Shown: positions 9,165-19,835 of the stretch, one piece after another
How positions within the stretch are numbered: position 1 is the first letter of the stretch
Layout: every line of letters starts with the position of its first letter
From: Myxococcales bacterium
Lineage (GTDB): Bacteria; Myxococcota_A; Polyangia; Nannocystales; Nannocystaceae
Direction of reading: 5' to 3'
NCBI GenBank assembly: GCA_014240065.1
Contig: JAAZXR010000014.1
Span: forward strand, 36,863 to 83,397
DNA: 46,535 bases
Notes under the pieces: generated by a model
What the model saw: the letters and a program-made list of their open reading frames with translations, nothing else
The model's database searches: none
What the model was told of the DNA's origin: nothing
Made by a program: the position numbers and the translations under genes

Positions 9165-9178
9165 CAGCCCGCGGGCTG
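9165..9178. promoter_or_regulatory. 14-bp perfect palindrome before the XRE gene
   Basis: CAGCCCGCGGGCTG is a perfect inverted repeat ending 16 nt before the ATG of the small HTH gene. XRE-family regulators often bind such operators at their own promoters, so autoregulation is a reasonable inference. In this GC-rich DNA a chance palindrome is also possible. Confidence 0.4.
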
Positions 9179-9194
9179 GCGAGACTAGGGATCC

Positions 9195-9581
9195 ATGGAG
9201 CACTTCGACACGAGACTCGGCCAATTTTTTTTGGATCTTGGGCGGAGGATCCGGATGGCGCGCGAGCGCCGGGGTTTGACGCAGGCGGAGGCTGCGTCGG
9301 CGGCAGATCTCACGCCCAATGTTTGGTCGAAGCTGGAGAACGGGCGCTTTGTGAACCCCGGGCTGCGAACCTTGGCCCGGGTGGCGTGGTCGTGGGATGG
9401 CTCCGTCGCCGACCTGTTGTCAGAGGGGCCGCGGCCTGTGGACACCCCGAGGCTCCGACATCGCGCCCAGCTCGCGGCGCTCGTTCGGCGCGCGAACGAT
9501 GACCAGCTGCGGTTGATGGTGGCGTTGGCGCGCGCCGTGGTCACCCAAGACGCCGCATCACCTCCCGATCGCGAGGCGTAG
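9195..9581 (+). CDS. XRE-family helix-turn-helix regulator
   Basis: A 128-residue protein. Residues 12-70 are a Cro/C1-type HTH: LGRRIRMARERRGLTQAEAASAADLTPNVWSKLENGRFVNPGLRTLARVA, in which LTQAEAASAADLT forms the first part of the HTH and PNVWSKLENG the recognition helix and turn. The C-terminal 50 residues are helical and charged, without a known ligand domain. No toxin, phage gene or kinase partner is next to it. The ATG has AGGG 4 nt upstream. It is convergent with the LeuA-like gene, 3 bases apart. The targets are unknown. Confidence 0.85.
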   Translation: MEHFDTRLGQFFLDLGRRIRMARERRGLTQAEAASAADLTPNVWSKLENGRFVNPGLRTLARVAWSWDGSVADLLSEGPRPVDTPRLRHRAQLAALVRRANDDQLRLMVALARAVVTQDAASPPDREA

Positions 9582-9584
9582 CAG

Positions 9585-10825
<1,241 letters not shown>

Positions 10826-10829
<4 letters not shown>

Positions 10830-12028
10830 TGTGGACGCTCCAGGACGACGGCGATGCCCTGGCCACCGCCAATGCAGGCGGCCCCAACCGCGTAGGTGCC
10901 CTGGGTGCGGTTCAGCTCGTGGGCGAGGTGGGCGACGATGCGCGCGCCGGAGGCGGCCAGCGGATGGCCGAGGGCGATGGCGCCGCCGTTGACGTTCGTG
11001 ATGTCTCGCTTGAGCTCGAGCGCGCGTTCGCAGGCGAGGTACTGCGCGGCGAAGGCCTCGTTGATCTCCACCAAGTCCATCTGATCGAGGCTCAGACCCG
11101 CGTGCTTCAAGGCGCCCTTGATGGCGGGGACGGGGCCGATGCCCATGATATTTGGTTCGACGCCAGCCACGTAGTAGCCGCGGAGCCGCGCGAGGGGGCG
11201 GAGCCCGTGTCGCTCGACGGCGCTCGCGGAGGCGAGCACGACGGCGGCGGCGCCGTCGCAGATTCCGGAGGCGTTCCCGGCCGTGACGACCCCGTCTTTC
11301 TTAAACGCCGGCGGCAGCTTGGCCATGTCTTCGAGCGTCGCTTGGGGGCGCGGGTGCTCGTCGGTGTCGATGATCTTGTCGCCCTTGCGTCCGGCGATGG
11401 TGACCGGGGCGAGCTCGGCGTTGAAGCGTCCCTCGCTGTGCGCGACGCCCCACGTGTGCTGGCTCCGCAGGCCGTAGCCGTCCACGTCCTCGCGCGAGAT
11501 ATTGTATTCTTGCGCCAGGTTCTCCGCGGTGATCGCCATGGGGCAGCCGCAGTAGCTGTCGGTGAGCGACGACCACAAGGTGTCTTCCATCTCGAGGTTC
11601 TTCCCGAGGCGTGTGCCCCAGCGGGCGCCGCGCACGGCGTAAGGGGCCTGGCTCATGCTCTCCGCGCCGCCCGTGAGCACCACGTTGGCCTCGTTGAGCA
11701 GGATCTCGTGCGCGCCCGAGATCAGGGCTTGAAACCCCGAACCGCACAGCCGGTTGACGGTGAGCGCCGGCGTCTCGATCGGTGCGCCGGCGCGCAGTCC
11801 GACGTGGCGCGCGAGATAGATCGCGTCCGCTGATGTCTGCGCGACGTTGCCGAAGACCACAGTGTCCACCGCGCTCGCGTCGATCTTCGCGGACGCCAAG
11901 GAGGCCTCCGCGGCGATGACCCCGAGATCGGTCGCGGAGAGAGTTTTGAGCGCGCCTCCGAACTTTCCGAACGGGGTCCGGCGGGCGGCGACGAGGTACA
12001 CGGGGGTGGTTTCAAGCGCTTGGGACAT
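10826..12028 (-). CDS. Acetyl-CoA acetyltransferase (thiolase)
   Basis: A 400-residue thiolase of the biosynthetic/degradative thiolase II group. Nucleophile C95 sits in VNRLCGSG, the NEAF motif at 324-327, H355 in GGAIALGHPLAASGAR and C385 in GAACIGGGQG; the full catalytic set is intact. It condenses two acetyl-CoA or cleaves 3-ketoacyl-CoA; homologues serve polyhydroxybutyrate, mevalonate or fatty acid metabolism. The start MSQALETTPV is at 12028, preceded by GAGAGG about 5 nt upstream; the frame remains open far upstream, but that part is the shadow of the lipoprotein gene. The next gene is the LeuA-like enzyme with an ATGA overlap. Confidence 0.95.
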
Positions 12029-12182
12029 ACAGCCTCTCGTTTCTATTTTGATGATGCCACGGGCGCGCCGCGGGATCCCCGTGGACCTCGCGCCAGCGAT
12101 GGACGAGGGTTGAGCTTCCTCACCTCGCGTGGGTCGAAACAGAGGTTTTAGGGGCGAGGGCCGCGGAAGGTGCCGTCGCGGC

Positions 12183-13301
12183 TCACGGACCGGCGATGCT
12201 GCCGCCGCAAAGGTCTCCGCGGGATCGCAGCCCGGCGGGCGAGAGGAAGAAGATCTTCGGGACGCTGGCGTCGGTCTCGGATTCGCTGGCGGTCGCGGCG
12301 GCTTCGTCCGCGGCGGGGTCTTCTTCGCCGCTCTCCTGCGGGCTGTCTTGATCCTCTTCGCCCCAATGCTCGTCCCAGCGGTCGATGGGTGCGGCCTGCT
12401 CGTGGGCGTTGTTGTCGGCGTCGTCCCCGGTGGATCCGGCGACCAAGGAGGCCGGGTCCACGTGCACCTCGAGGAGATGGATCTTGACCGTCTGCTGCTC
12501 TCCGTTGCTATCGGTGGAGGTGACATCGATGTGGGTCGCGAGCTGCCGATCACCGAAGGCTTCAAAGTCGCGGTGCGCAATTTGAAACACGCGCTGCCAT
12601 CGGTCTCCCTCCCGTCGTTGAACCGAGGTCCCCGCGAAGCGCCACGCCCCCGCGATCCAGCGAAACCGAAGCTCTTGGCGCATGTCGTCGTCTTCGAGGA
12701 CCAGCAATTCGTGACCGGGGTAGGCGCGCTCCCACCGCTGCACGTCGCCTCCTGGCGACCGCGAGGCGGAGACGAGCACGGGCGCGTCACCCAAGAGCAT
12801 GGAGACCAGGGCCCGGGGTTCCATGGCGACGCCGAGGAGCGCCGCGATCGCGCATGGTGAGGGCTCCCCCTCGTAGAATCCGCGAGCGCTCGGACGCCCA
12901 GAAATTTGGCGGAGCTCGTAGCGATCGGGTCGCAGCGCCACAGACACCAGCTCGTTGCCGGCGATTTGGACGGTGCCGACGAAGCGGTCTGGGCGCTGGG
13001 CCGAGAACATGAGCGTGGCGCTCCCGGCACGCTGTCGCACCTTCGCGCGCGGGACCTGGATCGCTTCGATGCTGGATTCTCCGCCGCGCAGCAAGACGGA
13101 GGGGTTCGGCGGCGGCCCGTCGTACGGTGCTCGGACGTTTTTTGGGTGGCATCCCGAGATGAGGCCGGCGAACAACACGAGCAGCGTCACTCGACGCAGC
13201 CCACCCCGGGCACGGACTCGATCTACGACCGGGCGTCTCCATGGCAGCGCTCGGTCTCGTGGGGGAGCGAGCATACGGTTGCGCGGAGGCGATGGCACCA
13301 C
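12183..13301 (-). CDS. Lipoprotein, LolB/DUF4292-like
   Basis: A 372-residue predicted lipoprotein. The hydrophobic core TLLVLFAGLISGC carries a lipobox ending at C51, preceded by basic LRR, so the n-region is unusually long if translation starts at the GTG at 13301. That GTG is chosen because TAGCCT lies exactly 6 nt upstream; the ATG at 13274 or the GTG at 13190 are alternatives. The body (ATLMFSAQRPDRFVGTVQIAGNELVSVALRPDRYELRQ, then YEGEPSPCAIAALLGVAMEP and a second half-barrel) resembles the LolB/DUF4292 lipoprotein fold that carries lipid-like ligands at the outer membrane; this match is by pattern only. The C-terminus is acidic and disordered (EEDQDSPQESGEED). Confidence 0.7.
   Translation of the reverse strand: MVPSPPRNRMLAPPRDRALPWRRPVVDRVRARGGLRRVTLLVLFAGLISGCHPKNVRAPYDGPPPNPSVLLRGGESSIEAIQVPRAKVRQRAGSATLMFSAQRPDRFVGTVQIAGNELVSVALRPDRYELRQISGRPSARGFYEGEPSPCAIAALLGVAMEPRALVSMLLGDAPVLVSASRSPGGDVQRWERAYPGHELLVLEDDDMRQELRFRWIAGAWRFAGTSVQRREGDRWQRVFQIAHRDFEAFGDRQLATHIDVTSTDSNGEQQTVKIHLLEVHVDPASLVAGSTGDDADNNAHEQAAPIDRWDEHWGEEDQDSPQESGEEDPAADEAAATASESETDASVPKIFFLSPAGLRSRGDLCGGSIAGP
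13264..13285. repeat. 22-bp direct repeat, copy 1
   Basis: The 22 bases 13264-13285 (core GAGCATACGGTTGCGCG) recur without mismatch at 13358-13379. This copy falls inside the N-terminal codons of the lipoprotein gene if the GTG at 13301 is used. Confidence 0.85.
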
Positions 13302-13307
13302 GCACGC

Positions 13308-13313
13308 AGGCTA
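13308..13313 (-). promoter_or_regulatory. Putative -10 (TAGCCT) for leaderless mRNA
   Basis: TAGCCT on the minus strand ends 6 nt before the GTG at 13301 and lies between the two 22-bp repeats. Confidence 0.4.
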
Positions 13314-13357
13314 GCAGGCATCGGGATGGCGTGCGCGGGCGGTCCAAGAAAACGTCC

Positions 13358-13379
13358 GGAGCGAGCATACGGTTGCGCG
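13358..13379. repeat. 22-bp direct repeat, copy 2
   Basis: Identical to 13264-13285, 94 bases away. It lies about 45 bases upstream of the putative -10 of the lipoprotein gene, a position suitable for an activator or repressor site, or it may be part of a dispersed intergenic repeat. Confidence 0.85.
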
Positions 13380-13687
13380 ACGGTCTCCGCGAGCCCCAGC
13401 CACGGAGAGGTCAATTTGACGACCGCGGGTGTGACCGTCGTCGGGGAGGACACGCGGTGTCACGACATGAAAACACGACGAGCGGTGCGGTTGTCCCGTC
13501 GAAAACGCGCGCGCGAGGGTCGGATGACGCGCAGCGCCGCGGGGGTGAGCGCCGCCGGCGCTGTCGGCGTGTGAAGCCACCGGCGGCGGGGCGTGTCTTT
13601 GTAGGGCAGCGGGGAGGGCTGCCGCCTAGGTGTGAGACCACGGGCGCGTTCGAGGCGGGGGGGCGATCCCATCCACCTCGCGCGACC
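13380..13687. other. Gene-free stretch
   Basis: No convincing gene, RNA or terminator was found here. Open frames exist on both strands but they are low-complexity, Arg/Pro-rich and lack start signals. The region joins the divergent side of the lipoprotein promoter to the tandem duplication behind the hydrolase gene. Confidence 0.5.
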
Positions 13688-13732
13688 GCGTCACCACCTC
13701 GCGCGATCAGATCGCGTCACCACCTCGCGCGA

Positions 13733-13739
<7 letters not shown>
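13688..13739. repeat. 26-bp perfect tandem duplication at a gene end
   Basis: Two identical 26-bp units (13688-13713 and 13714-13739) contain CACCTCGCGCGATCAGATC; a third, 5-base-shorter degenerate copy lies just before them (13674-13690). The second unit includes the stop codon and last codons of the hydrolase lipoprotein, so the duplication copied the 3' end of that gene. Confidence 0.9.
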
Positions 13740-14908
<1,169 letters not shown>

Positions 14909-15044
14909 GGTGTCCTCGTCTGATCAGCAGTTGCCGGCGGGGGTCGGCGGGTTCACGCACACGACCGATCTTTTTGTTCCGCCGTTCGCAGCTCCCCGCA
15001 GGGCACACGGGCTCCACGCCGGACGAACCGCCGTAAAACACCGT

Positions 15045-18000
15045 TTATCGCCGCTCAGCGATCCATGCGCGTACGGCGCTTCGGGTCGAGTTCGAGGGCC
15101 CCGCGGTGCGCGCTGCCAGGGCGCGTGCAGCTCGCTCGGCGAGCGCCATGGCCTTCACCTTGTCGCCGCCGCTTCGCCACAGCGCGCGCGCGTAGGTAAA
15201 ATCGGTCTCAGCCTTGAACGCGGGATCGACGGCCACATCGGTCCACAAGGCCTCGGCACGTTCGACCGCAAGCGCCGACTCGTGCGCACGATCGAGGGCC
15301 AACAGCGCTCGGGCCATGCCCGTCAAGGGCACGGCGAGGAGGGGATGATCGCTGCCCACCGCTGGTTCGGCCAGGCTGAGCACGCGACGATACGCGGCCA
15401 GCGATTCGCGGGGTCGCTCAAGTCTCGCGAGCACACGGGCGCGCTGGCTGAGCGGCGCTGCGAGGGCGGGGTGTTCGGCGCCGTGCGAGGTCTCCACGAT
15501 CGTCATCGCGGTGTCCATGATCTCCAGCGCGTGATCGTGCTCGCCACGGGCGCACGCGAGCTCGGCGGCGATGATTTTGATGTCCACGAGGGCCATGCCC
15601 GAGAGTCCATTTTCCGCGAGGAGCGTCTTTGCCCCGTCGTAGTCACCGAGGGCCGTCGCCGCGTCGGCGGCGATACCACGAAGCCAGGCGCGGTCTCCTC
15701 TCATGGCGAAGGAGGCGTCCCCCATGTCATCGAGGGCTCGTCGCGCGAGTTCGAATCCGGCCGAGTATTCGCCTTGGTCGCGCAGGTGCTGGGCGAGGTT
15801 CCCGCGGCACCGGATGACCAGCGGGTGATGAGGGCCGTGGGCGTCGTGGAGGATCTCGAGCGCGCGAGTGAAGGTGTCGCGGGCGTCGTTGTAGCGGCCG
15901 GCGCTGCGCATCAACAGCCCATGATTCATCAACGTCACGCCAACTTCGGGGTGGCGTGGTCCATAGTCGAGCTCGGCCATCTCGAGCGATCGCTCCAGCG
16001 CGTGGGAGGCGTCCGAGAGCCTGCCGATCTGTTGATAAAGCAGCCCCAAGTTGTTGGCGATGGCCATACGCTGGCCGCGGCCAGCTTCACCTCTCGCGGC
16101 GGCCAGCTCGTCGGCGCGCCCAAAGTGCGCGAGGGCCTTGGAGACCTCCCCGCGTTGGGAGGCGATCGAGCCCAGGCCGTTGTGCAGCTCGATCGTCAGC
16201 GCGTCGTCTCCCCCCACCGCCGCGATGGACGCGCGAGCCCGCCGCGCCCATTCGTCGATCTCTTCGGGGTCCGAATCTGCGGATGCCGCGAGCAAGACCA
16301 AGGACACCGCCGCGCCAGCCACCGCCCACTCTTGCGTCCCCCCGCCGCCAAGATCGAGGGCCTTTTGCAGGTTGTCGTTCGCCGCATCGAGCGCGCCCGC
16401 TTCGTATTGTAGCCGACCAAGCGCCACCCGAGTCTCCGCCTCAAGCCCCTCGTCGTCGGCCCTCACAGCGAGGCGCATCGCTCGCTGTGCGGCGTCGACG
16501 GCGTCTCCGTAGCGGCCGCTGATCTTGGCTGAGGAGGCCTCGGAGAGCAGGCTCCCGATCTGCTTGGCTTCGGTAGAGAGCGGACCGCGCGCGGGATTCT
16601 TCGCCAAGCAACGACCGACGGGCGGCAGGCCGCGGAGGCTCTGCACGGCGCCGCGCACCGTGGGTGCGTCCGCGGCCGCGAATCGCGAGATGAGCGCTCG
16701 CATCTCCGTGAGCCGCCACTCGAGACACAAGAGCCGCTCGAGGCGTTCGGGGGAGCTTCGCGAGCTGCTGTCGTCACACGCGGCCTCGTGCATCTTCGAC
16801 CAATCCGTTGTGTAGCGCTCCATATGCGCGCGCACAAACCTCCACGCGTCGTCGGCGAAGGGTTGGTCGGTGGCCTCGAACGCGGCGCGCACCCGCTGTT
16901 GTTGCTCCTCATTCCAGCTCGAACCCAGCGCGGCGCGGCCGTCCTCGCACGTTCGATCTTCGCGGGTCGTGGAGACGTAGATCAACGCCGCCACCAACGG
17001 CGCGACGATTCCAGTGAATCCGATGGTGAGCGCCCGGCGGCGCTTGGCCCGGGCCGCCGTCTCGAGCGCCCTCAAGAGCGCGGCCATGGTCGCGAACCGA
17101 TCGGTTGGATTTGGCGACAGGCCCCGTCGCAGCGCCGTGTCTAGGTGATGGGGCAACGCCGGAGCGGCCGTCGTGAGGTGCCCCTCCACCACCGCGGTCT
17201 TGAGCGTCTCGAGGTTGTCCGCGGTGAACGGTCGCGCGCCGCACAGCGCCTCCCACAAGGTGACGCAGAAACTAAATTGATCGCTCCGGGCGTCCGCGGC
17301 CCGGGCGAGATGCTGTTCTGGCGCCATGTACGCGGGCGTGCCCATCACGGCGCCCACCCGGGTCAAGCCTTGCCTGCGCAGGGGGTCGGCGCCCTCGGCG
17401 TCTGATGGCAGACTCGCGGGGCCGTCCGATGGGACCGCGAGCTCGGGAGGCTCGAAGGCCTCGACGTCGCGGGCGAGGCCGAAGTCCACCACGCGCGGTC
17501 GTCCATCACTCCCCACCAGGAGATTCGCGGGCTTGAAGTCGCGGTGCACGAGCCCCCGCTCGTGGGCGGCGTGCAGACCACGTCCCGCCGCCATGAGGAC
17601 GCTGAGAATCTCCGCGCGTGATGGCTGCGTGAACCGCAGCCATTCGTCGAGGGTGTGGCCCTCGACCAGCTCCATCACGACGAAGATTCCGGGGCCGTCT
17701 CGGGCGTCGTCGTCTGGAGGACGCACGGGCTCGTGAGCCCCGACGTCGTAGACCGCGACGACGTTGGGGTGGGACAAACGGGCGAGGATTCGGCCCTCTC
17801 GAATCAGGCGCGCGCGCTGTTCTTGGGCGCGGTCGGTGTCGGGTGTCGGATGCAAGAACTTAACCGCGACCCGTCGATCGAGCTCCGGGTCGTAGGCGGC
17901 GTATACGGAGCCAGTGCCCCCCGCACCGAGTCGCTCTGCCAACACATAGCGCGACATGAGCACTTGTTTTGCGGGCGTGCCAAACAGCTGCCCCAACACG

Positions 18001-18119
18001 GAGGACATGGCGCGCCGCTCCTCCACCGGGTCACCCGAGGCCTCGTCCGCCGCCGTGCGCAACCTAGCGCCAACGTCCGCGTCTTGAGGGTCATCATCCT
18101 CACGGCTCGAGGGAACCAC
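15045..18119 (-). CDS. Ser/Thr protein kinase with TM segment and TPR domain
   Basis: A 1024-residue Hanks-type kinase. Residues 58-350 hold the kinase domain: G-loop LGAGGTGSVY (64-73), K87 in VAVKFL, HRDFKPAN with catalytic D194, DFG at 212-214 and MGTPAYMAPEQ. Residues 363-383 are a single membrane segment (LTIGFTGIVAPLVAALIYVS), and residues 480-1000 contain many TPR-like helical pairs (for example LGLLYQQIGRLSDASHALERSLEMAE). The TPRs would lie outside the cytoplasm and could sense a ligand or partner. Start is GTG at 18119, with TACCGT 6 nt upstream. It is divergent from an ECF sigma factor gene 80 bases away; paired kinases of this type are known to phosphorylate ECF factors in other bacteria. 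Confidence 0.93.
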   Translation of the reverse strand: MVPSSREDDDPQDADVGARLRTAADEASGDPVEERRAMSSVLGQLFGTPAKQVLMSRYVLAERLGAGGTGSVYAAYDPELDRRVAVKFLHPTPDTDRAQEQRARLIREGRILARLSHPNVVAVYDVGAHEPVRPPDDDARDGPGIFVVMELVEGHTLDEWLRFTQPSRAEILSVLMAAGRGLHAAHERGLVHRDFKPANLLVGSDGRPRVVDFGLARDVEAFEPPELAVPSDGPASLPSDAEGADPLRRQGLTRVGAVMGTPAYMAPEQHLARAADARSDQFSFCVTLWEALCGARPFTADNLETLKTAVVEGHLTTAAPALPHHLDTALRRGLSPNPTDRFATMAALLRALETAARAKRRRALTIGFTGIVAPLVAALIYVSTTREDRTCEDGRAALGSSWNEEQQQRVRAAFEATDQPFADDAWRFVRAHMERYTTDWSKMHEAACDDSSSRSSPERLERLLCLEWRLTEMRALISRFAAADAPTVRGAVQSLRGLPPVGRCLAKNPARGPLSTEAKQIGSLLSEASSAKISGRYGDAVDAAQRAMRLAVRADDEGLEAETRVALGRLQYEAGALDAANDNLQKALDLGGGGTQEWAVAGAAVSLVLLAASADSDPEEIDEWARRARASIAAVGGDDALTIELHNGLGSIASQRGEVSKALAHFGRADELAAARGEAGRGQRMAIANNLGLLYQQIGRLSDASHALERSLEMAELDYGPRHPEVGVTLMNHGLLMRSAGRYNDARDTFTRALEILHDAHGPHHPLVIRCRGNLAQHLRDQGEYSAGFELARRALDDMGDASFAMRGDRAWLRGIAADAATALGDYDGAKTLLAENGLSGMALVDIKIIAAELACARGEHDHALEIMDTAMTIVETSHGAEHPALAAPLSQRARVLARLERPRESLAAYRRVLSLAEPAVGSDHPLLAVPLTGMARALLALDRAHESALAVERAEALWTDVAVDPAFKAETDFTYARALWRSGGDKVKAMALAERAARALAARTAGPSNSTRSAVRAWIAERR

Positions 18120-18125
18120 ATGCTC

Positions 18126-18131
18126 ACGGTA
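18126..18131 (-). promoter_or_regulatory. Putative -10 (TACCGT) of the kinase gene
   Basis: TACCGT ends 6 nt before the GTG at 18119 on the minus strand. Confidence 0.4.
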
Positions 18132-18147
18132 GCACGCCCACGTGTCG

Positions 18148-18167
18148 CGGCGCGGTCGGCCGCGCCG
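18148..18167. promoter_or_regulatory. 8-bp inverted repeat between kinase and ECF genes
   Basis: CGGCGCGG, loop TCGG, CCGCGCCG form a perfect hairpin or operator in the middle of the 80-base divergent promoter region. It could bind a dimeric regulator acting on both genes. TACATAT follows at 18187 near the GTG of the sigma factor gene. Confidence 0.45.
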
Positions 18168-18199
18168 GAGGCCGTAGATCCCATGTTACATATGAAGGG

Positions 18200-18853
18200 G
18201 TGGCTCCTTCTCCCCCGCACGACGAGGACTCCGATCTTGAGGATCGACGATTGCTCGACGCTTGGGGTGGTGGAGATGAGGCGGCCGGCGCGACCCTCGT
18301 CGCTCGGCACTTTCGTCGGGTCTTTCGTTTTTTCCGCGGCAAGGTCGCGAGCGACGCTGAAGACCTGACGCAGCGGTGCTTCATGGCCTGCGTGGAGCAG
18401 CGCGAGCGCATGCCCAACGAGGCGCGATTCCGGGCCTACCTGATGGGCATCTGCTACAAACAGCTGTTGATGTTTCTGCGCAGCAAGGGGCGCCACGACC
18501 GAAAACACGAGGACTTCTCGCGCATGTCGATCGAGGAGATGACGCGTTCGCCGAGTCGCGTCGTCGCGGCGCGTGAGGAGCAACGCCTGTTGCTCACGGC
18601 GCTGCGCCGTATCCCAGTGGAGCTGCAGGTCGTGATCGAGTTGCTTTATTGGGAGGAGATGACCGTGGTCGAAATTGGCGAAGCCCTCGGGATCCCTTCG
18701 GGGACCGTAAAATCGAGGCTTCACCGCGCGCGAGGCCTGCTTCGCGGGCGCATTGAGGAGGCGGCTGAATCCTTGGCTGTGGCGGCGAGTACCATCGACA
18801 ACCTCGAACGGTGGGCGCGCGAGCTTCGGGAGATGTTGCCCGAGAAGGTCTGA
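18200..18853 (+). CDS. ECF-type RNA polymerase sigma factor
   Basis: A 217-residue group IV sigma factor. Region 2 spans residues 30-100 (ARHFRRVFRFFRGKV, DAEDLTQRCFMACVEQ, FRAYLMGICYKQLLMFLR) and region 4 spans 135-185 (RIPVELQVVIELLYWEEMTVVEIGEALGIPSGTVKSRLHRARGLL). A short C-terminal tail follows. No anti-sigma factor is adjacent; instead the divergent neighbour is a transmembrane Ser/Thr kinase, which fits sigma factors controlled by phosphorylation, such as the ECF43 factor EcfP of Vibrio parahaemolyticus. Whether this protein belongs to that group cannot be told here. GTG at 18200 is the only plausible start; TACATAT lies about 7 nt upstream. Confidence 0.93.
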   Translation: MAPSPPHDEDSDLEDRRLLDAWGGGDEAAGATLVARHFRRVFRFFRGKVASDAEDLTQRCFMACVEQRERMPNEARFRAYLMGICYKQLLMFLRSKGRHDRKHEDFSRMSIEEMTRSPSRVVAAREEQRLLLTALRRIPVELQVVIELLYWEEMTVVEIGEALGIPSGTVKSRLHRARGLLRGRIEEAAESLAVAASTIDNLERWARELREMLPEKV

Positions 18854-19076
18854 CGTTGAGCGGCGGGCTCTGGTTCCACTCCGCGCATCTTCCACGGCGA
18901 AGATCTTCGACGACACGACGCTCCGGCGGAGCCCGCCCGCGAGCCGCCCGATCCCGTCCGCGAGCTGCGACCGCGCAGCCATGCGCGTGCGTCGCTGCGC
19001 GCGCAGCTTCCCACGCGGTCGCGCAGGCGACGACCCCCGCCGCTTGAGGGGTGCGTCGCCGCCTGCTGTCGAGCGC

Positions 19077-19574
19077 TCACGGCAGAGGCCGCAGGGTAGT
19101 CTCTCCCTTAAGGGACAAATAGGGCCGCATCTTCGCGAAGGTCTTTCTCCCGATCCCCTTGACGCGCAAGAGGTGGAGGGGGTCGCTGAAGTCCCGCTTT
19201 TCGCGGTACGCGAGGATTCGACCGGCGATGGCCGGCCCCACGCCGGGCAAGAGCTGCCACTGGGTGGAGCTCGCCGTGTTGATATTGAGCTGCCCCTGGA
19301 GGCGAGGCGCAGGCGGCTCCTTCGCGGTCGGTTCGTCGTCGCTGAGGACCAGAGGGTTCGCGCGGCTCAGGTGCGTGAGCTTGAATTGGGCGCTCCCGCG
19401 CCTGAGATCGCGGAGATCTTCGACGTGGGCCGCGAGCGCGTCCCCGCCCCCCGCTGACAGGGCGTGCGCGCCCGCGTGGACGCCGGCGTGCGCGTCTGAG
19501 TGGGAGGGGATGACGGCGGTGGCGCCTGCGAGGGCGAGCACCGAGGTGAGAAGATACGTTGTGATTTTTTTCAT
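19077..19574 (-). CDS. Exported ComEA-like helix-hairpin-helix protein
   Basis: A 165-residue protein. Residues 1-28 form a signal peptide (MKKITTYLLTSVLALAGATA), followed by a His/Ala-rich stretch with HAGVHAGAHA that might bind metal. Residues 95-155 are two helix-hairpin-helix motifs of the ComEA type: INTASSTQWQLLPGVGPAIA and LLRVKGIGRKTFAKMRPYL. ComEA proteins bind incoming double-stranded DNA in the periplasm during natural transformation; HhH proteins of this kind are also seen in other exported DNA-binding roles. AAGGAA lies 9 nt before the ATG. No other competence gene is adjacent. Confidence 0.85.
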   Translation of the reverse strand: MKKITTYLLTSVLALAGATAVIPSHSDAHAGVHAGAHALSAGGGDALAAHVEDLRDLRRGSAQFKLTHLSRANPLVLSDDEPTAKEPPAPRLQGQLNINTASSTQWQLLPGVGPAIAGRILAYREKRDFSDPLHLLRVKGIGRKTFAKMRPYLSLKGETTLRPLP

Positions 19575-19783
19575 GACAATGGTTCCTTTGAATCAACACG
19601 ACTCGGCGCCGGCGACGTGGTCACCGCTGAAACGCGAGATCGATCGTGGAGCCTGCAAAGCACGTCGTGTGCCAGGGGACCGCTCAAGGAATTGTTCGCG
19701 TTTTTGGAAGCGTCACGCTCTCGGGTTCGAGCGCCGGCTGCGACGTCGGTCAGGAGGGCTCATCGACGGGCCACCTCACCGGC

Positions 19784-19826
19784 GCGTGATCGCTGAGCTC
19801 ACCACGGCGTGATCGCTGAGCTCACC
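19784..19826. repeat. Two 20-bp repeats at 23-bp period near a gene end
   Basis: GCGTGATCGCTGAGCTCACC occurs at 19784-19803 and 19807-19826, ending 10 bases before the stop codon of the following minus-strand lipoprotein. The placement matches the tandem duplication at 13688-13739, also just behind a minus-strand lipoprotein gene. Confidence 0.88.
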
Positions 19827-19835
19827 GCTCGCGCC

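Noticed and set aside
12029-13030. Upstream extension of the thiolase frame
   Set aside because: The thiolase begins at MSQALETTPV with a ribosome binding site; the extension is the shadow of the lipoprotein gene in another frame.
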